Source: Helicobacteraceae bacterium
GTDB taxonomy: Bacteria > Campylobacterota > Campylobacteria > Campylobacterales > SZUA-545
DNA length: 64,000 nt
Direction of reading: 5' to 3'
Assembly (NCBI GenBank): GCA_031258155.1
Contig: JAIRNH010000062.1
Location: 1 to 64,000 of the forward strand
The translations under genes were made by a program, and so were the position numbers. The notes under the pieces are model-generated. The model was not told the DNA's origin, made no database searches, and saw only the letters and a program-made list of their open reading frames with translations. Positions 28,538-38,726 of this stretch are shown here, in pieces. Position 1 is the first letter of the stretch; the number at the start of each line of letters is the position of its first letter.

Positions 28538-28879
28538 CTATTTTGTTTTCTCAATCGTCTTTAGCAGGCTTGTTCGCCCCTCCTGAACGAAATCGAATTT
28601 AACTTTATCGCCGGTTTTTATGCCTCTAACCGCCGCGTCGTTCTCATACGCGAATCTCATCGTCATCGACGGCCAATTAAGATCGGGAATCGGATCGTGT
28701 TCGATTGTGAGCTTTTTGCTCTCCGCGTCGATCGCCCGCACGTAGCCGCTCGCGCTTACAAGCGGCGTGTCGATTGCGCTTTTTTCTCTATGATCGCCGT
28801 GTCCGCCGTGATCGTCGCGCGCCGTAGCCGTTAGCGGCGTCAAAACTAGCGCCGCGACTAAAATTAACGATTTTTTCAT
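28538..28879 (-). CDS. cusF: CusF-like periplasmic copper/silver chaperone
   Basis: A 113-residue exported protein starting at the ATG at 28879 (MKKSLILVAALV), which has GGGAG upstream. A longer reading frame to 28906 lacks a good site. After the signal peptide comes a His-rich DDHGGHGDHREK, then the OB-fold chaperone domain. LTIEHDPIPDLNWPSMTMRF carries the full CusF site: His, Trp eight residues later, Met three after that, and Met two further on. These bind Cu(I)/Ag(I) with a Trp cation-pi contact and pass it to CusB/CusA. It is the first gene of the operon. Confidence 0.92.
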   Translation of the reverse strand: MKKSLILVAALVLTPLTATARDDHGGHGDHREKSAIDTPLVSASGYVRAIDAESKKLTIEHDPIPDLNWPSMTMRFAYENDAAVRGIKTGDKVKFDFVQEGRTSLLKTIEKTK

Positions 28880-28962
28880 GGTAACTCCCTGTAGAAATGC
28901 CGCCATAGTATGTAGCTAATGTGAATGGTCTGTGATTTTGCGATTTCGTTTTGCGGCGCGTA

Positions 28963-28971
28963 TGCTAAAAT
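28963..28971 (+). promoter_or_regulatory. Extended -10 promoter for purA
   Basis: TGCTAAAAT, an extended -10 (TG-n-TAAAAT), lies about 30 bases before the purA start at 29001. Divergent cusF starts at 28879, so regulation of both genes must lie in the 120-base gap. I did not find a convincing CueR-type dyad there. Confidence 0.45.
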
Positions 28972-28982
28972 GACGGACATAA

Positions 28983-30191
<1,209 letters not shown>

Positions 30192-30194
30192 ACG

Positions 30195-30617
30195 ATGCGA
30201 GGACTAATTCAGCTTGCCAAGATCAGAAACGCCAAAGTCGAGGATTTGCAAAGGCGGTTGCGACGGGTTTTAGACGATCTAGCGCAAAAGGAGGCGGCGC
30301 TAAAAACGCTGCAAAACGAGATGAGCGCCGTCGCCGCTCCAATGGCGGGATCGTTTGGCGATTTGATAAACTTCGAGGAAAACCGCGCGACCTACCGCCG
30401 CGAGATCAAAGCCGCGCAAAAAGAGATTTTCACCGCTCATCAGCAGGCTTTTCAGGCGCGTTTTTTTCTGAAAAGGGCGCTGTCGGAATACGAAAAAGTA
30501 AATAGCGTCGTCCGCGAGGAAAAGGCGGCGATCGCGCTTAGCGCCAAAAAAAGCGAGGAAAAGCGTCTCGACGACGCGGCGATCAACGCGCGCTATATGT
30601 TGCGAGGCGAACGATGA
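30195..30617 (+). CDS. FliJ-like coiled-coil protein of flagellar export
   Basis: A 140-residue, highly charged, almost fully helical protein (RNAKVEDLQRRLRRVLDDLAQKEAALKTLQNEM... and REIKAAQKEIFTAHQQAFQARFFLKRALSEYEKV). Its size and continuous coiled coil fit FliJ, the cytosolic stalk of the flagellar type III export ATPase. The position next to a MotE-like gene supports a motility role. Sequence signatures of FliJ are weak, so this rests mainly on context. It lies 3 bases after purA and overlaps the next gene by 4. Confidence 0.65.
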   Translation: MRGLIQLAKIRNAKVEDLQRRLRRVLDDLAQKEAALKTLQNEMSAVAAPMAGSFGDLINFEENRATYRREIKAAQKEIFTAHQQAFQARFFLKRALSEYEKVNSVVREEKAAIALSAKKSEEKRLDDAAINARYMLRGER

Positions 30618-31150
30618 AAACGGCTTTTGTTTTGACGGCTTTTGTTTTGACGCTCGCCGCCGCCGACGATTGCAACGCGATCTTTGACGGGCGGAAAAAC
30701 GAAATTCTATTTGAGATCGACCGTTTAGATCGCTCCAAAAGCGAACTTGACGCGCTAGGCGAGGCGACAAAGCGGATTTTGACCGAAAAAGAAAACGCGA
30801 TAAAGGCGCGCGAGGAGAAGATCGCCGCCGATCTTAACGCGATCGAGGAGGAGAGAGCCAAGATCGAAGCGGCGCTAAAGACGCAAGAGGAGCTTTTGGC
30901 GCGTTTTAACGAGGCGAAAGAGGGCAAATTAACCGATCTCTACGGCGGAATGAAGGCTTCCAACGCGGGCGAGATTATGAACGCGCTCGACCCTTATCTC
31001 GCCGCCGATATTTTGAGCCGTCTAGACTCCAAAACCGCCGCCGCCGTTTTAGCGAGAATCGAACCCGCGAACGCCGCCGCAATCACGGGTATTTTGCACA
31101 AAGGACCGCCGTTTATTAAAGAGCAAAACGCGACCAAAGACGCAAACTAA
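30614..31150 (+). CDS. MotE-like exported protein, flagellar motor related
   Basis: A 178-residue protein with a signal peptide (MKTAFVLTAFVLTLAAA), a long coiled coil (about residues 30-100) and a C-terminal MgtE-N/MotE-like helical domain: LYGGMKASNAGEIMNALDPYLAADILSRLDSKTAAAVLARIEP. MotE stabilises the periplasmic chaperone/stator link in some bacteria. In Campylobacter the matching gene after the fliJ-like one encodes a periplasmic protein needed for motility (from memory). It overlaps the fliJ-like gene by 4 bases. Confidence 0.72.
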   Translation: MKTAFVLTAFVLTLAAADDCNAIFDGRKNEILFEIDRLDRSKSELDALGEATKRILTEKENAIKAREEKIAADLNAIEEERAKIEAALKTQEELLARFNEAKEGKLTDLYGGMKASNAGEIMNALDPYLAADILSRLDSKTAAAVLARIEPANAAAITGILHKGPPFIKEQNATKDAN

Positions 31151-31199
31151 CCGCCGATCGTGTAAAATACAAAAAATCAATGTAGCGGAGGGCTTTGGT

Positions 31200-31814
31200 A
31201 TGCGGCTGTTGAGCGAACACGTCAGATTTATAGCCGAAAAAATAGCCAGAGAACTAGCGACTAGCAAACTAGTCAGCCTAACGCACGGGGACGAGCCGGT
31301 GATCGGCGCGGCGATCAAACGTCTTGAGGAAGAGGTTAAGCTAGAGCGCGCCGTCGATAACGAGGTCAATAATATAATGGACGAGCTAGAAGATTGCGAG
31401 GATCCGCTTTTGGCGTTAAAAAACCCCGAAGATTTAGAAAAAAGCGAGCTTAAAAATCTTGATTGGCTAATTCATAATTTTGACTCTAAGAAACTTTTTT
31501 GGCTGATTAAACGCAGAGTCGCCGCCAAAGAGGGGCTTATTTTGGACAACGACGATCGTTTCAGCAATCTAGCGCACCGCATATTAGACGATCTATACGA
31601 GGAAGACTTGATCGACTACTCCGTTAGCGAAAACCTCGTCAAGAACCTGATCAGCAAAGCCATTTTAGATTACGGGCGAAGGCGGGAGGAGATCGAGGAA
31701 AAAGTGCGCGAGAAACTAAAGAGCTATAAACGCAACATTGTTCGCGGCACGGACGAATACGATATTCTGTTCGCGAGACACTACGCCGAAGAGCTAAAAA
31801 AGTTGGGATTATGA
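31200..31814 (+). CDS. DUF507 protein, two copies of the domain
   Basis: A 204-residue acidic, helical protein. The N-terminal half (MRLLSEHVRFIAEKIARELATSKLV) and the C-terminal half (IKRRVAAKEGLILDNDDRFSNLAHRILDDLYEEDLIDYSVSE and KLKSYKRNIVRGTDEYDILF) each match a DUF507 unit. The molecular function is unknown; it is conserved next to carA in Campylobacterota. GCGGAGG precedes the ATG, and a TGTAAAAT promoter-like box lies near 31160. It overlaps carA by 4 bases. Confidence 0.85.
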   Translation: MRLLSEHVRFIAEKIARELATSKLVSLTHGDEPVIGAAIKRLEEEVKLERAVDNEVNNIMDELEDCEDPLLALKNPEDLEKSELKNLDWLIHNFDSKKLFWLIKRRVAAKEGLILDNDDRFSNLAHRILDDLYEEDLIDYSVSENLVKNLISKAILDYGRRREEIEEKVREKLKSYKRNIVRGTDEYDILFARHYAEELKKLGL

Positions 31815-32962
31815 GCGCCGTCTATCTTTACCTTGAAAACGGCATATTGCTAGAGGGCGAGAGCTTTGGCGCGCAAGGCACGGCAAGCGGCGAGATCGTC
31901 TTTAACACCTCGATGAGCGGTTATCAGGAGATTATCACCGATCCAAGCTACGCCGGACAGTTCATTACCTTTACTATGCCCGAAATCGGCGTCGTCGGAG
32001 TCAATAAAAACGACGACGAGAGCAGAGGGGTTTTCGCGCGCGCCGTTATTGTCCGCAACTATCAGAGCGTTCCGTCGAACTACCGATCCGAAGAGTCGCT
32101 AGGCGACTTTTTGAAGCGCAATAACGTCGTTGGCGCTTGCAATATGGATACGAGGGTTTTAACGAAGCTAATCCGCAAAGACGGCGCTATGACGGCGGTC
32201 ATATCGACCGAGTTTAGCTCTTACGCCGAGCTGCGCGCGGTTTTGGACAAGGCGCCAAAAATGAGCCAAACCAACTTCTTGAGCGAAGTGGCGACCGCCA
32301 AAGCCTATATGCACTCTCGCGGCGCGTGGAATACAAAAGCGCAAAGCTACGATCCCCCCGCGCCGATCGCAAAGCGCGTCGTAGCTTATGATTTCGGCGC
32401 GAAGCTAAACATATTAAACGAGCTGACAAACGCCGGCTTGCAGGTAGAGGTCGTCCCGTGCGACGCGAAAGCGGACGATCTGATCGCGCGTTTTAACGAC
32501 CAAGAGATCGGCGGCGTCTTTCTAAGCAACGGACCGGGCGATCCGCTCGTGCTAAAAGATCAGATCGCGCAGATAAAAAAACTTGTCGATCGCAAGATCC
32601 CAATCTTCGGCGTTTGTCTCGGACATCAACTGCTTTCGATCGCGCACGGATACGAAACTTACAAGCTCAAATTCGGTCATCACGGCGCTAATCACCCCGT
32701 TAAAAACCTCCAAACGCTCGCGGTGGAGATCACCAGCCAAAATCACAACTACTCCGTGCCGGAAAACATAGCCGATATTGCCGAAATCACCCATATCAAC
32801 CTATTTGACTATACGATCGAGGGCGTTAAATACAAAAACGAGCCGATCTTCTCGGTGCAGCACCACCCCGAAGCTAGTCCCGGTCCGCGCGAGTCTCGAT
32901 ACCTGTTCGAGCGTTTCGCGCAATACGTTCAACCGACGCCGAACGCAAAATCTTCGGCGTAA
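31811..32962 (+). CDS. carA: Carbamoyl-phosphate synthase small subunit
   Basis: A 383-residue glutaminase subunit that supplies ammonia to CarB for carbamoyl phosphate, feeding arginine and pyrimidine synthesis. The N-terminal CPSase domain (YLENGILLEGESFGA, FNTSMSGYQEIITDPSYAGQ) is followed by a class I glutamine amidotransferase with FLSNGPGDP, the nucleophile in PIFGVCLGHQLL, and the His/Glu in VQHHPEASPGP. Length is standard. carB is not in the window, as usual for this group. Confidence 0.95.
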   Translation: MSAVYLYLENGILLEGESFGAQGTASGEIVFNTSMSGYQEIITDPSYAGQFITFTMPEIGVVGVNKNDDESRGVFARAVIVRNYQSVPSNYRSEESLGDFLKRNNVVGACNMDTRVLTKLIRKDGAMTAVISTEFSSYAELRAVLDKAPKMSQTNFLSEVATAKAYMHSRGAWNTKAQSYDPPAPIAKRVVAYDFGAKLNILNELTNAGLQVEVVPCDAKADDLIARFNDQEIGGVFLSNGPGDPLVLKDQIAQIKKLVDRKIPIFGVCLGHQLLSIAHGYETYKLKFGHHGANHPVKNLQTLAVEITSQNHNYSVPENIADIAEITHINLFDYTIEGVKYKNEPIFSVQHHPEASPGPRESRYLFERFAQYVQPTPNAKSSA

Positions 32963-32973
32963 ATCGCGCCGAG

Positions 32974-33948
32974 ATGAGATTAAAAGTCTCCGAAGAGACG
33001 AGAGCCGATCGGTTTGTGGCGGGAGCGCTTAAAATCGGGCGAAACGAAGCGCGTAAGCTGATCGAGGGCGGCTTTGTAACGGGCGTGAAAAAACCTTCGC
33101 AAACGCTAAAACAAGACGACGTTATCGCGGTCGTTTTGCCGCCAAAACCGCTTGAGGCGCAAGCTCCGAACGTAGATTTCGATATTCCCATTCTCTACGA
33201 AGACGACGAGCTGCTGGCGATAAACAAGCCGGCCGGCGTAGTCGCGCACCCCGCGCCGAGCCATAAAGGCGCGACGTTAGTCGATTGGCTTAAAGCTAAA
33301 GGCTTCGCGCTTTCCAATATCGCGGGCGAGGAACGCTTAGGAATCGTGCATCGCTTAGACAAAGAGACGACGGGCGTTCTCGCGATCGCGAAAACAAACG
33401 AGGCTCACGTAGCGTTGTCGCGTCAGCTTGAAAAACGCGAGATGGGGCGTTACTATCTGGCGATTGTCGATCGCGCGTTAAAGGGCGATCTGATCGTCGA
33501 TCGCCCGATCGGGCGATCGCCAAAGGATCGCGTGAAAATGGCTATCGTCGCCAAAGGGCGCGCGGCTAAAAGCTCGTTCTTAACGCTCGCGCGGCTTAAA
33601 AACGGCGAAGCGCTAATCGCGGCGAAGCTATTTAGCGGGAGGACGCATCAGATTCGCGTTCATCTGCAGTCGATCGGCGTTCATATAGTAGGCGATTGGT
33701 TATACGGTTATAAGGGCGCAAAAGATAAGATCGGAGCTACTTTTTTACACGCCCATCGGCTCTACCTGCGCCGCCCGTCTTCCGGCGAAACGCTAGTAGT
33801 GGAAGCTCCGCTTCCCAAGCCGTTTTTAGAGCGATTAAGTCTTGAGGAGGCATACCTAAATGAACTGCTTAGCGAAAGTCGTCTTTGTTCTCGCTTCGGC
33901 GCTACTGTTGGGGTGCGTTCGGCAGCCGACGATCCCTTCCGATCTTAA
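32974..33948 (+). CDS. rluD: RluD-type 23S rRNA pseudouridine synthase
   Basis: A 324-residue enzyme of the RluA/RluD family that converts uridines in 23S rRNA to pseudouridine. An N-terminal S4-like domain (RADRFVAGALKIGRNEARKLIEGGFVTG) is followed by LLAINKPAGVVAHPAPSH and the catalytic motif GIVHRLDKETTGVL with the essential Asp, then LFSGRTHQIRVHLQS. The last 29 codons overlap the start of the next gene by 89 bases; the extension beyond SLEEAYLNELLSE shows no conservation I recognise. Positional specificity within 23S rRNA is not certain. Confidence 0.88.
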   Translation: MRLKVSEETRADRFVAGALKIGRNEARKLIEGGFVTGVKKPSQTLKQDDVIAVVLPPKPLEAQAPNVDFDIPILYEDDELLAINKPAGVVAHPAPSHKGATLVDWLKAKGFALSNIAGEERLGIVHRLDKETTGVLAIAKTNEAHVALSRQLEKREMGRYYLAIVDRALKGDLIVDRPIGRSPKDRVKMAIVAKGRAAKSSFLTLARLKNGEALIAAKLFSGRTHQIRVHLQSIGVHIVGDWLYGYKGAKDKIGATFLHAHRLYLRRPSSGETLVVEAPLPKPFLERLSLEEAYLNELLSESRLCSRFGATVGVRSAADDPFRS

Positions 33949-34840
33949 ATTAGATTTGAAACTTAAAGGACCTCCGCGTTTAGAGGCGTTAAGCGACAGA
34001 ACCGCGATCGGATTGGAATGGGAAGGGATCGACGACTACAACGTGGCGGGATACATAGTTTATCGCGGCGAAGGCGGATCGCCGTTTACGCGCGTTGGCT
34101 CCGCGTCCAACCGCTTCAGCAACCACTTTTTAGACGATAACGATATAAAACAGGGACGCTCGTATATTTACGCCGTCTCGTATTACACAAGAGACGGGCG
34201 CGAATCGGTTAAATCCGCCGCGATAGCCGCTTCCGCGCTGCCTATACCGGAGCCGATCAGCTGGCTTGCCAGCGGCAATATCCTGCCGCGCAAAGCGAAG
34301 GTGATTTTTAGACCGCATAGCAACGAGCGTATCAGCTCCTATATCATAGAGCGCCGCGACTCTAGGCGCGGCGAGTGGCGCGTGGTCGGCAAATTGCAGG
34401 GCAGGCTTCACGCCGAGTTTATCGACGAAAATCTAGCGGACGGCGCGGAATACGAATATAGAGTCGTTTCGGTAAGTTTTGACGAACTGCGCAGCAGACC
34501 TAGCGAAGCGATCGTTACGGCGACAAAGCCCCTGCCGCCCGTCTTAACCGGAGTTAGCGCTTCGACAAAGATTCGAGGCAAAATCGAAGTGAAATGGAAT
34601 CGCGCCAAAGAGGACGCGGGCGGCGTTTATCGCGTCTACGCCTCCAATTCGGAAAACGGCGGCTTTTCGGTAGTCGCGGAGATAAAACCGACAAGCTCCG
34701 CGAGCGAAACGATTGAGAAAGAGGGGACGATTCGTTTTTACAAGGTAACTTTCGTCGATCCCGACGGCTTAGAGTCGCCGCTTCAGAGAAAAGCCATAAG
34801 AGGGGCTACTCCCGCGCCGATCGCGCCGCCGAACAAATAG
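33860..34840 (+). CDS. Lipoprotein with fibronectin type III domains
   Basis: A 326-residue envelope protein with a lipobox in LASALLLGC. About three FN3-like domains follow (IGLEWEGIDDYNVAGYIVYRGEGG; SYIIERRDSRRGEWRVVGKL...YEYRVVSV; IEVKWNRAKEDAGGVYRVYASNSENG). The C-terminus is Pro-rich. GAGGAGG at 33844-33850 fixes the start inside the rluD reading frame. The same gene sits between rluD and trmB in Helicobacter (from memory). Its function is not established; an outer-membrane or cell-division scaffold is plausible given ftsEX next door. Confidence 0.85.
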   Translation: MNCLAKVVFVLASALLLGCVRQPTIPSDLKLDLKLKGPPRLEALSDRTAIGLEWEGIDDYNVAGYIVYRGEGGSPFTRVGSASNRFSNHFLDDNDIKQGRSYIYAVSYYTRDGRESVKSAAIAASALPIPEPISWLASGNILPRKAKVIFRPHSNERISSYIIERRDSRRGEWRVVGKLQGRLHAEFIDENLADGAEYEYRVVSVSFDELRSRPSEAIVTATKPLPPVLTGVSASTKIRGKIEVKWNRAKEDAGGVYRVYASNSENGGFSVVAEIKPTSSASETIEKEGTIRFYKVTFVDPDGLESPLQRKAIRGATPAPIAPPNK

Positions 34841-34847
34841 GGAGACG

Positions 34848-35993
34848 ATGCCGCATATTTTAGCCGCGAATTTCACGGCGGCGCAATCGCCGTTTGAAAG
34901 CGCGGGATTGAGATTTTTATTCGCTTCGATCGGCAAAAAAGGCGTCGCGGGCGTAGAGGCTAACAAAAGTAAGTTTTTGCTTCGTTTCGCGCCGCGCGGC
35001 GACGCGACGATCCTAAAGGTCGATAAAGCGACGCGCCCGCCCTGTCTGGAAACCGTTAAGCTCGCGCTGAGCGAGTTTGCCGCCGCGAGCGGCGCGACGG
35101 TCGTAAGCGGAAATTTTGGCAAAATCAAAAACGCCGTTTCAGGCGATTGCTTTTACGAGCCAAACGAGTTTATCGCCAAATACAACCGCGAAAAAAAGCT
35201 GTGGATCGAGGTTGGTTTTGGCAGCGGGCGGCATATTTTGCAAAACGCGAAACGGTTTTCCGACAAACTGCATCTAGGCGCGGAGATACATCGACCGAGC
35301 GCCATGCGGCTGTTGCGGCGCGCGGAGGGTATCGACAATATCGCCGCGATCCTATGCGACGCCAAGACGTTGCTGGCGGCTATGCCTTCGAGCGCCGCCG
35401 AGAAAATCTTCGTTCATTTTCCCGTTCCTTGGGACAAATCGCCCGATCGCAGAGTGTTTAGCGAGCCGTTTGTTAAAGAGGCGTTGCGCGTTTTGATAAA
35501 AGGCGGCGTTTTGCATCTTCGCACCGATAGCGAAAGCTATTTTAACGCCGCCGCGCGGATCGCCCAAAAGTTTAAGCGCGTCGCGATCGAAGCTAGAACA
35601 AACGAGGAAGCGATTACGCGGAGCAAATACGAAGATCGCTGGCGGCGGTTGAATAAGACGATATACGATCTATTTTTAACCAATTTGAGCGATCAATCTA
35701 AACGGATCGAAGCGTATAATTTCGATTTGCCAAGAGGCGTCAAGCCAAAAAGCGAAATCGCCCGCGATTTAATCGCGAATTCGGAAGAGTTTTTGCTAAG
35801 AGCGGACGAACGATGGCAACTTGCGAATAAAGGCTCTCTTGTGCGTTTAATTATGGGCGATCGGCTCGCTTTGCAGACGCTATATCTTTTAACGCAAAAC
35901 GATACGCTCGCCTACTTTCCCTCCGCGCCGCTTCCCACGCGGGCTAACTCTTTAGCGCACCGCGCTTTGGTCGAAACGCTCTATGGTCGCTAA
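34848..35993 (+). CDS. trmB: tRNA (guanine-46-N7)-methyltransferase TrmB, long form
   Basis: A 381-residue SAM-dependent enzyme making m7G46 in tRNA. The catalytic domain starts near residue 120 with LWIEVGFGSGRHILQNAK and HLGAEIHRPSAM, then IFVHFPVPWDKSPDRRVF (TrmB usually PFPDPWPK.RH) and LHLRTDSESYF. The 110-residue N-terminal extension and 90-residue C-terminal part are typical of Campylobacterota TrmB, which is longer than the E. coli enzyme. It overlaps ftsE by 11 bases. Confidence 0.88.
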   Translation: MPHILAANFTAAQSPFESAGLRFLFASIGKKGVAGVEANKSKFLLRFAPRGDATILKVDKATRPPCLETVKLALSEFAAASGATVVSGNFGKIKNAVSGDCFYEPNEFIAKYNREKKLWIEVGFGSGRHILQNAKRFSDKLHLGAEIHRPSAMRLLRRAEGIDNIAAILCDAKTLLAAMPSSAAEKIFVHFPVPWDKSPDRRVFSEPFVKEALRVLIKGGVLHLRTDSESYFNAAARIAQKFKRVAIEARTNEEAITRSKYEDRWRRLNKTIYDLFLTNLSDQSKRIEAYNFDLPRGVKPKSEIARDLIANSEEFLLRADERWQLANKGSLVRLIMGDRLALQTLYLLTQNDTLAYFPSAPLPTRANSLAHRALVETLYGR

Positions 35994-36657
35994 CGAAATC
36001 GCGAGCGCCAAAGACCTCTCTCTAGCTTACGACAGCCGCGAGATTGTTTTGCGCAACCTCTCTTTCTCTATTTACGAGGGCGATCTGATCTTTGTAACGG
36101 GCGCCAGCGGCAGCGGCAAATCCACGCTGATCAAGGCGTTTTACGGCGCGGTCGCGCCAATAAAGGGCTATCTGCGCGTCGGCGGCGTGAACATGCCGTC
36201 GGAAAACAGAAGCTCGATCGATCGCCTGCGCCGAAAACTAGGGATCGTATTTCAAGATTACCGCCTGATCGACGAATGGACAATCGAGCGAAATATCGCG
36301 TTGCCGCTATACATCGCCGGCTACGATCAAAGGCGGATCAAAGATCAGGTCGAAAAGCTATTAAAACACGTGCGCTTAACGCACCGCCGCGATCGATTCC
36401 CGCGGGAACTAAGCGGCGGCGAACAGCAAAGAGTCGCCGTCGCGCGCGCGCTTTCTCATAACCCTATGCTGCTGTTAGCCGACGAGCCTACGGGCAATCT
36501 GGACGACTTCTCGGCGCAGTTGGTTCACGAGTTGTTTATGGCGGTAAACCAGCTTGGCAAAACGGTAATGATCGTTACGCACCGAATGCCTAGTATCGCC
36601 GATATAAACTATCGTCATTTTTGTATCGAAGAGGGACGGCTCTTTGAAATCGATTAA
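35983..36657 (+). CDS. ftsE: Cell-division ABC ATPase FtsE
   Basis: A 224-residue ATPase of the FtsEX complex at the divisome. Walker A is GASGSGKSTL, the Q-loop LGIVFQDYRLID, the signature LSGGEQQRVAVARAL, Walker B LLLADEPTGNLD and the H-loop IVTHRM, all as in FtsE. With FtsX it signals to the EnvC-like activator encoded two genes on, to open peptidoglycan during septation. It overlaps trmB by 11 and ftsX by 14 bases, so translation is tightly coupled. Confidence 0.93.
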   Translation: MVANEIASAKDLSLAYDSREIVLRNLSFSIYEGDLIFVTGASGSGKSTLIKAFYGAVAPIKGYLRVGGVNMPSENRSSIDRLRRKLGIVFQDYRLIDEWTIERNIALPLYIAGYDQRRIKDQVEKLLKHVRLTHRRDRFPRELSGGEQQRVAVARALSHNPMLLLADEPTGNLDDFSAQLVHELFMAVNQLGKTVMIVTHRMPSIADINYRHFCIEEGRLFEID

Positions 36658-37456
36658 AAACCATCTATCGCTGATACTCGCGCTATTTACGATGCTCGCG
36701 GCGTTTCAAACCTTCGCGACGTTTTCGCAGATAACGACCGACTACGAGATCGCTTTGGGGGACGAATACGCGATCGTATTGGCGTCGAAAAAAACCCTTG
36801 AGCTATCCGATATTCCTCGCGTTTCGCCGCAAGCGGTCGCGTTAGAGGCGATCGATTCGGCGCTGATTTTGGACGAGGTCAAAGACGCGCTCAGCGAGAC
36901 TAATTTAGCCTATCTTAAAACGTCGTTGCCGCGCTTTTATAGCCTTCGGCTTAGCGCGTATCCCTCGATCGCCGAACGCGAAAATATCGAGGAGCAGTTG
37001 CTAAAAAACGATTCGATTGTTCGCGTCGAAACCTTTGCCAAAACGCAGGATAAGATTTACAGACTTTTATTGTTAATCAAGACGATACTCGCGGCGTTAG
37101 CCGCGCTGATGTTTATCGCCGCGATCTTGCTGATCGTGCGGCAGATGGAGGTATGGCGTTTTGAGCATAGCAAACGCATAAACATTATGGCGATCTTCGG
37201 CGCGCCGCTACTGCTTAGAAGCGCGTCGCTATTTCGTCTGGCTATCGCCGACTCTTTTTTAGCCTCGCTAGTTGTCGGGGGTTTATTTTATCTGCTTTCA
37301 GCCGATTCTACCGTCGGACGACTGTTAAACGAGGCTGGATTGAGCGGCGTTCGCTACGATCCGATCGTTTCGTCTTTGACGCTTTTTGGCGCGGCGTTGG
37401 CGATCGCGCTAAGCGGCGTTTTGTTCGTGATCTTGAAAGCCGAAGAGACGCAATGA
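36644..37456 (+). CDS. ftsX: Cell-division membrane protein FtsX
   Basis: A 270-residue FtsX-type protein with four membrane helices: one near residues 8-28, then LLIKTILAALAALMFIAAILLIV, SASLFRLAIADSFLASLVVGGLFYLL and the C-terminal VSSLTLFGAALAIALSGVLFVIL. The periplasmic loop between the first two helices (about residues 30-140) is where FtsX contacts its activator. Family sequence conservation is low, but order ftsE-ftsX-envC and topology settle the call. It overlaps the next gene by 4 bases. Confidence 0.9.
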   Translation: MKSIKNHLSLILALFTMLAAFQTFATFSQITTDYEIALGDEYAIVLASKKTLELSDIPRVSPQAVALEAIDSALILDEVKDALSETNLAYLKTSLPRFYSLRLSAYPSIAERENIEEQLLKNDSIVRVETFAKTQDKIYRLLLLIKTILAALAALMFIAAILLIVRQMEVWRFEHSKRINIMAIFGAPLLLRSASLFRLAIADSFLASLVVGGLFYLLSADSTVGRLLNEAGLSGVRYDPIVSSLTLFGAALAIALSGVLFVILKAEETQ

Positions 37457-38679
37457 GATTTTTTAAACTTTTACCGATACTAGCGCTAGCGGCTGTCGCG
37501 ATCGAAGCTAAAGATATAGAGACGATCGAAAAAGAGATCAAAGCGGCGCAGGAGCGTCTTGAAAAAAGTCAAAGCGACGAGGGCGCGCTTCAGAGCAAAG
37601 TCGATTCGCTTTCAAAAGAGATAGCGGACGCCAACGCGCTGGTAGCGGAGATCGAGAAAACGCTGTTAAACGGCGATCAAAAAATTAAAGCGCTGGCGCA
37701 AAAGGTATCCAACGAGCGCGGCGAATTTGCCGTTTTGCAGAAGCAAAAAGAGTCGCTGATCGTTGAAAGAGACGCGATTGAAATAACGCTTGTAAAACTG
37801 CTGACCAACCACGCCGCGCAAAGTTTGACGCTAGAAAAAAGCGGCTCTCAAAGCGAAGCCGACATAATAAAAGTCGAGATTTTTTACCTAATGCGCGATC
37901 GCGTTCAAAAAGACGCGGCGCGGCTAAGATCGAACTACGCCGATAAGATCGCGCGGATTAAAAAGACGCAAGATCGCATAGACGAGTTGCAGAACAATTT
38001 AGATTCGTTAGCCAAAGCCGACGCCAGACAGCGCGCGCTAAGAAACGAACAGACGAAACTAATCGAAACGTTAAACAAGCGCAAAAACGGTTATTTAGCC
38101 GAGCTTAATAAGTTGATCGATCAAAAAAACCGCGAGCGGCAGCTGCTCGCCGATCTGAACATTATGCGCCAAAACACGGTCGATGATCTAAAGCAGTCGC
38201 GGATAACGAGACAGGATACGCCTCCGGGCGCCGCGATCGCCGTTAAACAATACGGCGTTTCGTATCAGAGCGCGGGCGCGGGCGCGTATAACGGCAAAAA
38301 GGTCAAGGCGCCGCTGGATAGCTCGCCGATCAAGATTACGAAAGAGTTCGGTCCATACACCGATCCGATCTATAACATCAAAATACACAACGACTCCGTA
38401 ACGCTCAAAACAAACTCAAGCGACGCGCTTGTAAGAAGCGTCCTGCCGGGCAAGGTGGTGTTTGCCGACAACATTAAAACGCTTGGCAAGGTGGTGATCG
38501 TAGAACATCAGGGCAACCTTCACACGATCTACCGCAATCTTGAAAGCATTTCGCCTAATATCAAAGTGGCGCGTTCGCTTAAAGAGCGCGAATCGATAGG
38601 GCGCGTAAGCGGCGAGCTTGTCTTTGAAGTTACCAAAGACGGTTTGCCGATCAACCCTTTGCAGCTAATTGCAATTTAA
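37453..38679 (+). CDS. EnvC-like murein hydrolase activator with a degenerate LytM domain
   Basis: A 408-residue exported protein with a signal peptide, a long coiled coil (about residues 20-250) and a C-terminal LytM/M23 fold. The zinc ligands are lost: the HxxxD site reads HNDSV and HxH reads LVFEV. It is therefore an activator rather than a peptidase, as for EnvC, which is bound by FtsX and switches on amidases at the septum. The Campylobacterota order ftsE-ftsX-this gene supports the role. The partner amidase is not in the window. Confidence 0.9.
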   Translation: MRFFKLLPILALAAVAIEAKDIETIEKEIKAAQERLEKSQSDEGALQSKVDSLSKEIADANALVAEIEKTLLNGDQKIKALAQKVSNERGEFAVLQKQKESLIVERDAIEITLVKLLTNHAAQSLTLEKSGSQSEADIIKVEIFYLMRDRVQKDAARLRSNYADKIARIKKTQDRIDELQNNLDSLAKADARQRALRNEQTKLIETLNKRKNGYLAELNKLIDQKNRERQLLADLNIMRQNTVDDLKQSRITRQDTPPGAAIAVKQYGVSYQSAGAGAYNGKKVKAPLDSSPIKITKEFGPYTDPIYNIKIHNDSVTLKTNSSDALVRSVLPGKVVFADNIKTLGKVVIVEHQGNLHTIYRNLESISPNIKVARSLKERESIGRVSGELVFEVTKDGLPINPLQLIAI

Positions 38680-38689
38680 CAAAACGCGC

Positions 38690-38695
38690 TATAAT
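38690..38695 (+). promoter_or_regulatory. -10 box for the GLUG lipoprotein gene
   Basis: A perfect TATAAT lies 31 bases before the ATG at 38727, with TTGCAA about 15 bases upstream (short spacing). AAGGAG precedes the start codon. Confidence 0.5.
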
Positions 38696-38726
38696 AAGCG
38701 GAGATTATGAAGGCAAGGAGCGAGTT